NCBI GenBank assembly: GCA_937915955.1
Contig: CALGIB010000030.1
Coordinates: 1 to 5,710 of the forward strand
Source of the DNA: an uncultured Pseudomonadota bacterium
Lineage (GTDB): Bacteria > Myxococcota_A > UBA796 > CAJQPC01
Length of the DNA stretch: 5,710 nt
Direction: 5' to 3'
Shown: piece after piece, positions 1 through 5,031 of the stretch
Layout of the letters: every line of letters begins with the position of its first letter
Numbering within the stretch: position 1 is the first letter of the stretch
Made by a program: the position numbers and the translations under genes
The notes under the pieces: generated by a model
Databases searched by the model: none
What the model was told of the DNA's origin: nothing
The model's input: only the letters and a program-made list of their open reading frames with translations

Positions 1-20
1 GGAGCGCCCTCGGGTGCTCC
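1..20. repeat. Short inverted repeat upstream of the acyl carrier protein gene
   Basis: GGAGC at 1-5 pairs with GCTCC at 16-20, and CCC at 7-9 pairs with GGG at 12-14. Base 6 G can form a G-U pair with base 15, so the RNA could fold into a compact GC-rich hairpin with a small loop. It ends 12 bases before the carrier protein ATG and just before its ribosome binding site. There is no T-tract, so it does not look like an intrinsic terminator. In DNA this GC-rich it may be chance. Confidence 0.3.
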
Positions 21-36
21 CATGAGGCTCCGATGA
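1..36 (+). CDS. Possible 3' end of an upstream gene (partial)
   Basis: The frame starting at base 1 is open and ends in TGA at 34-36, which overlaps the ATG of the acyl carrier protein as ATGA. It would encode a C-terminus reading GAPSGAPMRLR. The reason to suspect it is context: every other same-strand junction in this window is the same kind of 4-base overlap. A second frame ends at TGA 23-25 and would leave a 7-base gap, so it cannot be excluded. Nothing about the product can be said from 11 codons. Confidence 0.3.
   Translation, partial: GAPSGAPMRLR
24..27 (+). promoter_or_regulatory. Ribosome binding site of the acyl carrier protein gene
   Basis: GAGG lies 5 bases before the ATG at 33-35. 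It supports that ATG over any in-frame upstream extension; the frame is open to the window edge. Confidence 0.5.
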
Positions 37-278
37 ACGAAGAGGACATCCTCGAGGGCGTGCGCAGCGTCGCCGCCGAGCACCTGGACTTCGAGGGCGA
101 GATCGAGCTCGCTACGCCGCTGGTCCAGGCTCTGGAGCTGGACTCCATGCGCCAGCTCACGCTGGTCGTCGAGCTGGAGAACCACTTCGACGTGTGCCTG
201 GAGGAGGGGGACGAGGACGGCATCGAGACGGTCGGGGATCTCGTCGACGTGCTGCGCCGGCGCATCGAGGCGCCGTGA
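33..278 (+). CDS. Acyl carrier protein (discrete)
   Basis: Small acidic protein of 81 residues, the usual size of a stand-alone acyl or peptidyl carrier protein. Visible: the LDSM motif at 36-39, with Ser38 as the expected 4'-phosphopantetheine attachment site at the start of helix II, followed by the typical amphipathic VVELENHFDV segment and a final helix VGDLVDVLRR. Known of the family: the holo-protein carries acyl chains as thioesters for lipid or polyketide assembly in the cytoplasm. The next gene overlaps by 4 bases and encodes a fatty acyl-AMP ligase, a class known to load free fatty acids onto such carriers, so this is probably its partner (inference). DSM rather than the DSL common in primary fatty-acid ACPs, and the operon setting, argue for a dedicated secondary or specialised-lipid ACP rather than housekeeping AcpP. 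The GAGG site 5 bases upstream supports the start. Confidence 0.93.
   Translation: MNEEDILEGVRSVAAEHLDFEGEIELATPLVQALELDSMRQLTLVVELENHFDVCLEEGDEDGIETVGDLVDVLRRRIEAP
267..270 (+). promoter_or_regulatory. Ribosome binding site deciding the GTG start of the ligase
   Basis: GAGG inside the last codons of the carrier protein, 4 bases before GTG 275-277. Together with the GTGA overlap it favours GTG 275 over the upstream ATG at 194, whose extra 27 residues are Gly/Arg-rich out-of-frame sequence of the carrier gene. Confidence 0.5.
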
Positions 279-2017
279 GCGGCGAGACGCTGGCCTCGGC
301 CCTGCTGCTCCACGAGGCCACCGATCACCGGGGGCTGCGCTTCCTCGACCGGCGGGAGCGGCCCACGTACTACCCGTGGTCCCAGATCCGGCAGCGGGCC
401 ATGGCCTGCTCGGGCCGGCTGCTCGCGCTGGGCATCGAGCCCGGTGAGCGCGTCATCCTGGTGTTCTCCACCAGCATCGAGTTCTTCGACGCCTTCTTCG
501 GCTGCGTGCTGGCCGGCGCGGTGCCCACCCCGGTCTACCCGCCGGTGCGCCTGGGCCGGATGGAGGAGTACCACCAGCGCACCGCCCGGATGATCGAGCT
601 GGCCTCGGCCCGCCTGGTCCTGGCCGAGGCTCGGGTCAAGCGCGTCCTGGGCCGCACCGACGAGCTGGCCCGCCCCAGCCTGGGCGTCCGCACGCTCGAG
701 GAGCTCCCGCCCGCCTCGTTGGCGGTGCGCCTGCCGGTCGCCTCGGACCTGGCGATGGTGCAGTTCTCCTCGGGCACCACCGTGGAGCCCAAGCCCGTGG
801 CGCTCTCGCACGCCGCGGTGATGGCCCAGACCCGCATCCTCGAGCACGAGGTGACCGGCGGGGTCGACGAGTCCGTGAGCCCCCAGGCCGGCTGCAGCTG
901 GCTGCCGCTGTACCACGACATGGGGCTCATCGGCTGCGTGTTCCCGGCCCTGGTGCACCCCGGCGATCTGACCCTGATCGGGCCCGAGAGCTTCATCGCG
1001 CGACCGGCGGTCTGGCTGCGGGCCCTCTCGACCTACGGCGGCACGGTCTCGCCCGCGCCGAACTTCGCCTTCGCGCTCTGCGTCGAGCGCATCCAGGACG
1101 AGCAGCTCGACGGCGTGGACCTGTCGCGCTGGCGAACGGCGCTGAACGGCGCTGAGCCGGTGGCGCCCGAGGTGCTGCGCGCCTTCACCGAGCGCTTCGC
1201 GCGCTGGGGGCTGCGGCCCGAGGCCCTGACCCCGGTCTACGGCCTGTCCGAGGCCAGCCTGGCGGTGAGCTTCAGCCCCATCGAGCAGCCCTTCCTGGGA
1301 CGGCGCTTCGACCGGGACGAGCTGGCAGCCGGGCGCGCGGTGGCGGACCCTGCGGGCATCGAGCTGGTGAGCGTGGGCGGACCCGTGCAGCACTTCGAGC
1401 TGCGCGTGGTGACCGAGGGCGACGTCGACCTGCCCGAGGGACGGGTCGGCACCGTGTTGGCCCGCGGCCCCTCGCTGATGGACGGCTACCTGGGAGAGCC
1501 CGAGCTGACCGCCCTGGCCCTGCGAGGCGGCTGGCTGGACACCGGCGACCTGGGCTTCATTCACCAGGGCGAGCTCTTCGTCACCGGGCGCAAGAAGGAC
1601 GTGCTCATCCTGCGCGGTCGCAACCACGCGCCGCACCCCCTCGAGCAGGCCTGTGACGTCGTGGCGGGCGTCCGGACCGGCTGCGTGGCGGCGGCCAGCT
1701 ACCGACCCGAGGGCGCCCCGGGCGAGCGCCTCCTGCTCTTCGTCGAGCACGCCTCGGACGCCACGGCCGAGCAGATCGAGGCCCTGCCCCAGGCCTGCAT
1801 CGACGAGGTGCTGCGGGTCACGGGGCTGAAGGCGGACCTGGTGCTGGAGCTGTCTCCCGGCACCCTGCCGCGCACCAGCAGCGGCAAGATCCGACGCGGC
1901 CAGGCCCTGGCGCTGTGGCGGGCGGGGGAGCTGGTGCCCCCCGACCAGGTCGGCCTGCTCAAGGTCGCCGGCATCATGGCGGGCTCGGCGCTCGCCTACC
2001 TGCGAGCTCGACGTTGA
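275..2017 (+). CDS. Fatty acyl-AMP ligase (FAAL-type adenylating enzyme)
   Basis: Protein of 580 residues from GTG 275, the usual length for a stand-alone FAAL. ANL-superfamily marks, in order: P-loop-like FSSGTT at 164-169; SWLPLYHDMG at 208-217 and NGAEP at 291-295, both in the form typical of FAALs; YGLSEA at 322-327; a FAAL-like DRDELAAGRAV stretch near 346-356; TGD at 423-425 (ribose-binding Asp425); hinge GRKKD at 438-442, followed by RGRNH; and SGKIRR at 536-541, with catalytic Lys538. Family knowledge: FAALs convert fatty acid and ATP into acyl-AMP and pass the acyl group to a carrier protein rather than to CoA. The upstream overlapping ACP fits this exactly. Odd: the usual STGxPKG loop reads TTVEPKP, with Val170 and Pro174 replacing glycines. 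The C-terminal helix after 555 is fairly hydrophobic and could touch the membrane. A fatty acyl-CoA ligase is the alternative, but the motif forms favour FAAL. Confidence 0.9.
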   Translation: MSGETLASALLLHEATDHRGLRFLDRRERPTYYPWSQIRQRAMACSGRLLALGIEPGERVILVFSTSIEFFDAFFGCVLAGAVPTPVYPPVRLGRMEEYHQRTARMIELASARLVLAEARVKRVLGRTDELARPSLGVRTLEELPPASLAVRLPVASDLAMVQFSSGTTVEPKPVALSHAAVMAQTRILEHEVTGGVDESVSPQAGCSWLPLYHDMGLIGCVFPALVHPGDLTLIGPESFIARPAVWLRALSTYGGTVSPAPNFAFALCVERIQDEQLDGVDLSRWRTALNGAEPVAPEVLRAFTERFARWGLRPEALTPVYGLSEASLAVSFSPIEQPFLGRRFDRDELAAGRAVADPAGIELVSVGGPVQHFELRVVTEGDVDLPEGRVGTVLARGPSLMDGYLGEPELTALALRGGWLDTGDLGFIHQGELFVTGRKKDVLILRGRNHAPHPLEQACDVVAGVRTGCVAAASYRPEGAPGERLLLFVEHASDATAEQIEALPQACIDEVLRVTGLKADLVLELSPGTLPRTSSGKIRRGQALALWRAGELVPPDQVGLLKVAGIMAGSALAYLRARR

Positions 2018-3435
2018 TCACGGTGGTCGGCGCCGGGCCCGTCGGTCTGGTGACCGCGCTGCTCGCCGCGCGCGCCGGCATGGACGTGCAGGTGCTCGAG
2101 CAGCGCAGGAAGCTGCCCATCGACAAGGCCTGCGGCGAGGGGCTGATGCCGGGCGGCGTCGAGATCCTGCGCGACCTGAACGTGGACATCGACCAGGACG
2201 GCTGCTCCCCCTTCGTGGGCGTGCGCTGGATCGACGAGCTGTCCGTGGCCGAGGGGCGCTTCCCCGCGGGTCCGGGGCTGGGGCTGCGTCGGGTCCACCT
2301 CCACCGCGGCCTATGGGAGGCCGCGCGGCGCGAGGGCGTCCCGGTCCACCTGGGCGCGCGGGTCACGGGGCTCTCGCCCGAGGGCGTGCTCTGCAGCGAG
2401 GGCCTGTTCTCGTCGCGCTGGATCCTGGCGGCGGACGGCCTGCACTCGGGCCTGCGCAAGCTGGGGGGGCTGTCGCTGGGGCCCGGGCCGAGGCCCCGCT
2501 TCGGCCTGCGTCGCCACTACGCGGTCTCGCCGTGGACGGACTTCGTCGAGGTGCACTGGGCGCCGGGGGTAGAGGCCTACGTCACACCGGTGGGGCCTCG
2601 ACGGGTGGGCGTCGCCTTCCTGTGGAGCGGGGAGAAGGCTCACTTCGACCAGCTGCTGGAGCGCTTCCCCCGGCTGCAGCGGCGGCTCGAGGGGGCGCCG
2701 GTGGACAGCCAGGACCTGGGCGCGGGCCCGCTGCACCAGCGGGTCAGCTCGGTGGTCTCGGGGCGCCTGGCGCTGGTCGGCGACGCCGCTGGCTACCTGG
2801 ACGCGCTCACCGGCGAGGGCCTGTCGCTGGGCTTCCAGCAGGCCGCCTCGCTGGTGCGCGCCATCCAGGCGGGCGACCTGCGCTTCTACGTCCAGGAGCA
2901 CGCCGAGCTGGTCCGGCTGCCGCTGACGATGATGCACCTGCTGCTGTTTGCAGCCCGCAACCCCCCGCTGCGGGCTCGGCTGATCCGCTCGCTGTCGAGT
3001 CGACCCGACACCTTCGGTCGTCTGCTGGCGCTGAACGACGGGGCCTCGCTGAGCTCGCTGGGGCTGGGCAGGGTGCTGTCGCTGGGCGCGGGCATGGTGG
3101 TCTGGGGCGCCCTACTCCAGCCGCAGCCCCGCGCCGAACCGGTCCTCGAGCCCCGACGTGTCGGGGATCCCGTTGCCGGCCAGGTAGAGCGTCCCGGTCT
3201 TCGGCAGCCCCGCCGCCAGCGCGTCCGCGCCGGCCTGACCGATCTCGTTGTGGGCCAGCAGCAGCGTGGTGAACGAGCCCGAGGCGAGCGCGATGGCGCC
3301 GTCGTCGGTCACGCCGTTCCAGCCCAGGTGCAGCGTGTCCAGCTCCCGCGTCGAGACCCCGCCCGCGCCCGCGTCACCCAGCGCGTTGCTGTCCAGGATG
3401 AGCGTGGTCAGCGCTGGCGGGCCCCAGCCCAGTGA
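2014..3435 (+). CDS. FAD-dependent oxidoreductase (FAD_binding_3 / geranylgeranyl reductase-like), with an antisense read-through tail
   Basis: The start chosen is TTG 2014, which overlaps the ligase stop as TTGA and places the dinucleotide-binding fold at residue 2; only a weak purine run (GCGAG) precedes it. Visible: GAGPVG at 6-11 with Glu29 ending strand 2 (FAD ribose binding), KACGEGLMP at 38-46, the DG motif ADGLHS at 140-145, and the GD motif LVGDAAG at 254-260 followed by LTGEGL. These define a single-component FAD protein of the aromatic hydroxylase/geranylgeranyl reductase type. Such enzymes hydroxylate, oxidise or reduce lipids and polyketides, and here one probably tailors the product made from the ligase-loaded ACP (inference). 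Substrate unknown. Odd: recognisable protein ends near residue 366 (about base 3111), yet the first in-frame stop is at 3433-3435, giving 473 residues. The last ~107 residues are Arg/Gln/Pro-rich and lie antisense to the LRR gene. The true end is therefore uncertain. Confidence 0.85.
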   Translation: MITVVGAGPVGLVTALLAARAGMDVQVLEQRRKLPIDKACGEGLMPGGVEILRDLNVDIDQDGCSPFVGVRWIDELSVAEGRFPAGPGLGLRRVHLHRGLWEAARREGVPVHLGARVTGLSPEGVLCSEGLFSSRWILAADGLHSGLRKLGGLSLGPGPRPRFGLRRHYAVSPWTDFVEVHWAPGVEAYVTPVGPRRVGVAFLWSGEKAHFDQLLERFPRLQRRLEGAPVDSQDLGAGPLHQRVSSVVSGRLALVGDAAGYLDALTGEGLSLGFQQAASLVRAIQAGDLRFYVQEHAELVRLPLTMMHLLLFAARNPPLRARLIRSLSSRPDTFGRLLALNDGASLSSLGLGRVLSLGAGMVVWGALLQPQPRAEPVLEPRRVGDPVAGQVERPGLRQPRRQRVRAGLTDLVVGQQQRGERARGERDGAVVGHAVPAQVQRVQLPRRDPARARVTQRVAVQDERGQRWRAPAQ

Positions 3436-3843
3436 CGCGCCGGCCTTGGGGCCCAGCTCGTTCTTCGTCAGGTCCAGCTTCGTGAGCGCGCCCAGGCCTG
3501 AGCTCTCGGCCAGCGAGACGACCCCCGCGTCCCCGATGCGGTTGCCGTCCACGTAGACCCTGCCCGGAGCCAGGATCAGCGTCTCCAGGCCGCTCAGCTC
3601 CGAGCTGTTCGCCAGGGCCATGGCCCCCCGGGTCCCGATCAGGTTGCCGCGCAGGTCCAGCTCCACCAGGTCGTTGGGCGTGCTCGCGATCAGCTCGGCC
3701 AGCTCGGGACCCAGGCCTCGATCGCGCAGCGCCAGCCCGGTCCGGCCGCTCAGGGCGCCGCCCTCGATCAGGCGGGAGATGTCGTCGTAGCGGGTGGCCT
3801 CGTCGAGGCTGGAGGGGCCACAGGCCAGCAGGAGCAGCAGCAT
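3112..3843 (-). CDS. Leucine-rich-repeat lipoprotein (ribonuclease-inhibitor-like repeats)
   Basis: Protein of 243 residues starting MLLLLLACGP. The LLLLAC is a lipobox with Cys8 as the lipidated residue, but the signal peptide is only 7 residues long and has no Lys or Arg. Repeats follow the pattern LxxLxLxxNxIGxxGAxALA, for example LVELDLRGNLIG at 59-70, LTKLDLTKNELG at 120-131, LTTLILDSNALG at 145-156, LDTLHLGWNGV at 168-178, FTTLLLAHNEIG at 191-202 and TGTLYLAGNGIP at 216-227. One more, near 86-104, is stretched by about seven residues. LRR arcs generally bind other proteins; no enzymatic motif is visible. It is probably anchored in the outer membrane facing the periplasm or outside (inference). 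ATG 3843 is chosen because it gives the lipobox directly; the open frame extends to 4104 but is antisense to the crotonase gene. No Shine-Dalgarno site is seen before it. The 3' end is convergent with, and overlapped by, the oxidoreductase frame. Confidence 0.85.
   Translation of the reverse strand: MLLLLLACGPSSLDEATRYDDISRLIEGGALSGRTGLALRDRGLGPELAELIASTPNDLVELDLRGNLIGTRGAMALANSSELSGLETLILAPGRVYVDGNRIGDAGVVSLAESSGLGALTKLDLTKNELGPKAGASLGWGPPALTTLILDSNALGDAGAGGVSTRELDTLHLGWNGVTDDGAIALASGSFTTLLLAHNEIGQAGADALAAGLPKTGTLYLAGNGIPDTSGLEDRFGAGLRLE
3151..3166. repeat. 16-base imperfect palindrome near the convergent gene ends
   Basis: Arms CCCCGAC (3151-3157) and GTCGGGG (3160-3166) are perfectly complementary around a central GT. 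The site lies inside the last codons of the LRR gene and about 40 bases past the recognisable end of the oxidoreductase. It could fold in transcripts of either strand and act as a weak terminator or 3'-end stabiliser, but no T-tract follows on either strand. It may be a chance product of GC-rich coding sequence. Confidence 0.3.
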
Positions 3844-3886
3844 GGGAGACCGGATAGCGGACCCTGCTGTCTTCGACGAGGTGCAC
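3844..3886. promoter_or_regulatory. Divergent intergenic region, probable promoter area for the LRR and crotonase genes
   Basis: These 43 bases separate the ATG of the LRR gene (- strand) from the preferred GTG of the crotonase gene (+ strand). The stretch around 3845-3872 is visibly less GC-rich than its surroundings, and codons read through it in the crotonase frame (GGA, ATA, CCT, GCT) break the strong G/C third-position bias. That suggests it is not coding. On the - strand a TATCCG hexamer ends 7 bases before the LRR ATG, which could serve as a -10 box for a leaderless transcript, but no good -35 box is seen. Specific promoter boxes cannot be assigned. Confidence 0.35.
3878..3881 (+). promoter_or_regulatory. 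Ribosome binding site for the preferred crotonase start
   Basis: GAGG lies 5 bases before GTG 3887, giving an N-terminus MSDFQFQL. A competing AGGAG at 3830-3834 sits 7 bases before ATG 3842, but it is the complement of leucine codons in the LRR signal peptide and may be accidental. Confidence 0.4.
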
Positions 3887-4702
3887 GTGTCCGACTTCCA
3901 GTTCCAGCTGGTCCGTGAGGGGGCCGTCGCCCTGCTCGAGTTCGACCACGGCAAGGCCAACGAGATGGGCTCGGCCCAGCTGTCCGCCTTCGAGGCGCTG
4001 CTCGGGGAGCTGTCCGGGGACGGCTCCGTGCGGGCCCTGATCAGCTTCAGTCGGCGGCGCTCCGGGCGCGGCACGCCGATCTTCATCGCGGGCGCGAACG
4101 TCACCGAGCGCGGGGGCTGGTCGCGGGACGAGGTCGCCGCCCACGTGCGTCGTCAGCGGGCCGTCCTGGCGAAGTGGCGCCGGCTGCCCCTGTTCCACGT
4201 CGCGGTGGTCAACGGCGTCGCGCTGGGCTGGGGCACCGAATACCTGATCACCTGCGACTACCGGATCTCCTGCGCCGAGGCCTCCTTCGGGCTGCCCGAG
4301 ACCGGCCTGGGCATCCTGCCGGGGGCGGGCGGCAGCTCCGAGCTGTCCGCGCTCATCGGGCTGCCTCAGGCCATGCGCCTGGGCATGACCGGCGAGCGCA
4401 TCTCCGCGGACGAGGCCTCGCGCATCGGCCTGGTGCAGGAGGTCTGCGAGGACGTCGACGCCGGCCTCGACAGGGCGCGCGCGCTGGCCGCCCGGGTCTC
4501 GCGGAACAGCCCCACCGCCATCGCCGCCTTCAAGCACGCCGCGGTGGAGGGCGTGGGTCTGGGGCCGGACCAGCGCCGCGAGCTCGAGGCGGTGGCCTAC
4601 GAGCACTGCCTGGACAGCGGCGAGGCGGCCATCGGCCGCGAGAACTTCGCCAGCATTCGCGAGGGCAAGCCCGTGCCCTGGGGCCCCCGGACGCTGCTCT
4701 GA
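3887..4702 (+). CDS. Enoyl-CoA hydratase/isomerase (crotonase) family protein
   Basis: Protein of 271 residues from GTG 3887, close to the usual 255-270 of the family. Visible: FIAGAN at 66-71, the first oxyanion-hole segment; NGVALGWGTEYL at 109-120, followed by CDYRIS; and FGLPETGLGILPGAGGS at 134-150. Glu118 and Glu138 align with the two catalytic glutamates of classical enoyl-CoA hydratase (rat Glu144 and Glu164), so hydration of a 2-enoyl-CoA in the cytoplasm is plausible. Odd: Trp115 occupies the position of the second oxyanion-hole glycine (GGG becomes GWG); the contact is by backbone, so activity need not be lost. The acyl substrate is unknown, and a link to the left-hand lipid operon is only suggested by proximity. 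Alternative starts are GTG 3881 and ATG 3842 (286 residues). ATG 3842 would share a CATG with the LRR start, but third-position bias disfavours the extra N-terminus. The stop overlaps the next gene by CTGA. Confidence 0.88.
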   Translation: MSDFQFQLVREGAVALLEFDHGKANEMGSAQLSAFEALLGELSGDGSVRALISFSRRRSGRGTPIFIAGANVTERGGWSRDEVAAHVRRQRAVLAKWRRLPLFHVAVVNGVALGWGTEYLITCDYRISCAEASFGLPETGLGILPGAGGSSELSALIGLPQAMRLGMTGERISADEASRIGLVQEVCEDVDAGLDRARALAARVSRNSPTAIAAFKHAAVEGVGLGPDQRRELEAVAYEHCLDSGEAAIGRENFASIREGKPVPWGPRTLL

Positions 4703-5031
4703 TCTGGCTCCTGCTGGCCTGCGGGGAGCCCGAGCCGCGCTCGTTCGAGGGCTGCTCCCAGCTCTCTTCGCCGACCTCGCGCACGGCCTGTCGGGTCGAG
4801 CACTTCGAGATGCCCAGGGGCAGCGGCGACCTGGACGACCTGCTCGACGGCGTGCAGCCCGCGGACGAGCGCGACCTGCTCATCATCGAGCTGGCCGTGG
4901 CCGACCCCTCGCTGGGCAGCCGCCTCTGTCCTCGGGTGAAGACCCCCCTGGGCGAGCGCCAGTGTCAGCAGGTCCTGGGGCGTCCGCACCTGGGCGCGCC
5001 CAAGCGCGAGCCGCGCCGGAGCACGCCGTGA
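4699..5031 (+). CDS. Small cysteine-rich putative lipoprotein with CTG start
   Basis: Predicted 110 residues, reading MIWLLLACGEPEP if translated from CTG 4699, which overlaps the crotonase stop as CTGA. LLLAC is a lipobox with Cys8 lipidated after a 7-residue signal lacking basic residues. No ATG, GTG or TTG exists nearby in this frame upstream, and the next gene starts with nearly identical DNA in the same overlap arrangement, which is the main support for CTG. The mature part has two cysteine pairs with equal spacing, Cys19-Cys31 and Cys77-Cys89 (C-x11-C), separated by an acidic segment (DLDDLLDG) and a hydrophobic LLIIELAVA stretch. I do not recognise a family. The pairs probably form disulfides in the periplasm (inference). 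It is likely related to the downstream lipoprotein and coupled to it by another 4-base overlap. No Shine-Dalgarno site is visible, so translation probably depends on ribosomes finishing the crotonase gene. Confidence 0.65.
   Translation: MIWLLLACGEPEPRSFEGCSQLSSPTSRTACRVEHFEMPRGSGDLDDLLDGVQPADERDLLIIELAVADPSLGSRLCPRVKTPLGERQCQQVLGRPHLGAPKREPRRSTP
4700..4723 (+). repeat. Direct repeat, copy 1: shared start region of the two lipoprotein genes
   Basis: TGATCTGGCTCCTG, then an extra CTG, then GCCTGCG. The same sequence without the extra CTG occurs at 5029-5049. Each copy contains the stop codon of the previous gene and the signal peptide and lipobox of the next, so the copies probably reflect duplication or shared constraint on start and signal. 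Confidence 0.6.
5018..5021 (+). promoter_or_regulatory. Ribosome binding site of the second lipoprotein gene
   Basis: GGAG lies 6 bases before GTG 5028, inside the last codons of the preceding gene. It fixes the GTG start that gives a lipobox immediately after it. Confidence 0.5.

Noticed and set aside
1..20. Intrinsic terminator before the carrier protein gene
   Set aside because: A hairpin can be drawn but no T-tract follows, and the overlap pattern suggests the operon continues through it.
194..274. N-terminal extension of the acyl-AMP ligase from ATG 194
   Set aside because: The 27 extra residues are Gly/Arg-rich out-of-frame sequence of the carrier protein gene; GTG 275 has a GAGG site and the standard overlap.
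2311..2937. 208-codon open frame on the - strand
   Set aside because: Antisense to the oxidoreductase, rich in Arg, Gln and Pro, with no recognisable motif.
2313..3272. 319-codon open frame on the + strand
   Set aside because: It is out of frame inside the oxidoreductase, whose motifs are intact in the other frame. The translation is Gly/Ala/Arg-rich shadow sequence.
3374..4606. 410-codon open frame on the - strand
   Set aside because: It lies antisense to most of the crotonase gene and overlaps the LRR gene in another frame. Its product is a low-complexity Arg/Gly/Ala/Pro-rich shadow with no domain.
4174..4698. Long upstream extension of the small lipoprotein frame from ATG 4174
   Set aside because: It is shadow sequence within the crotonase gene and would bury the lipobox far inside the protein.
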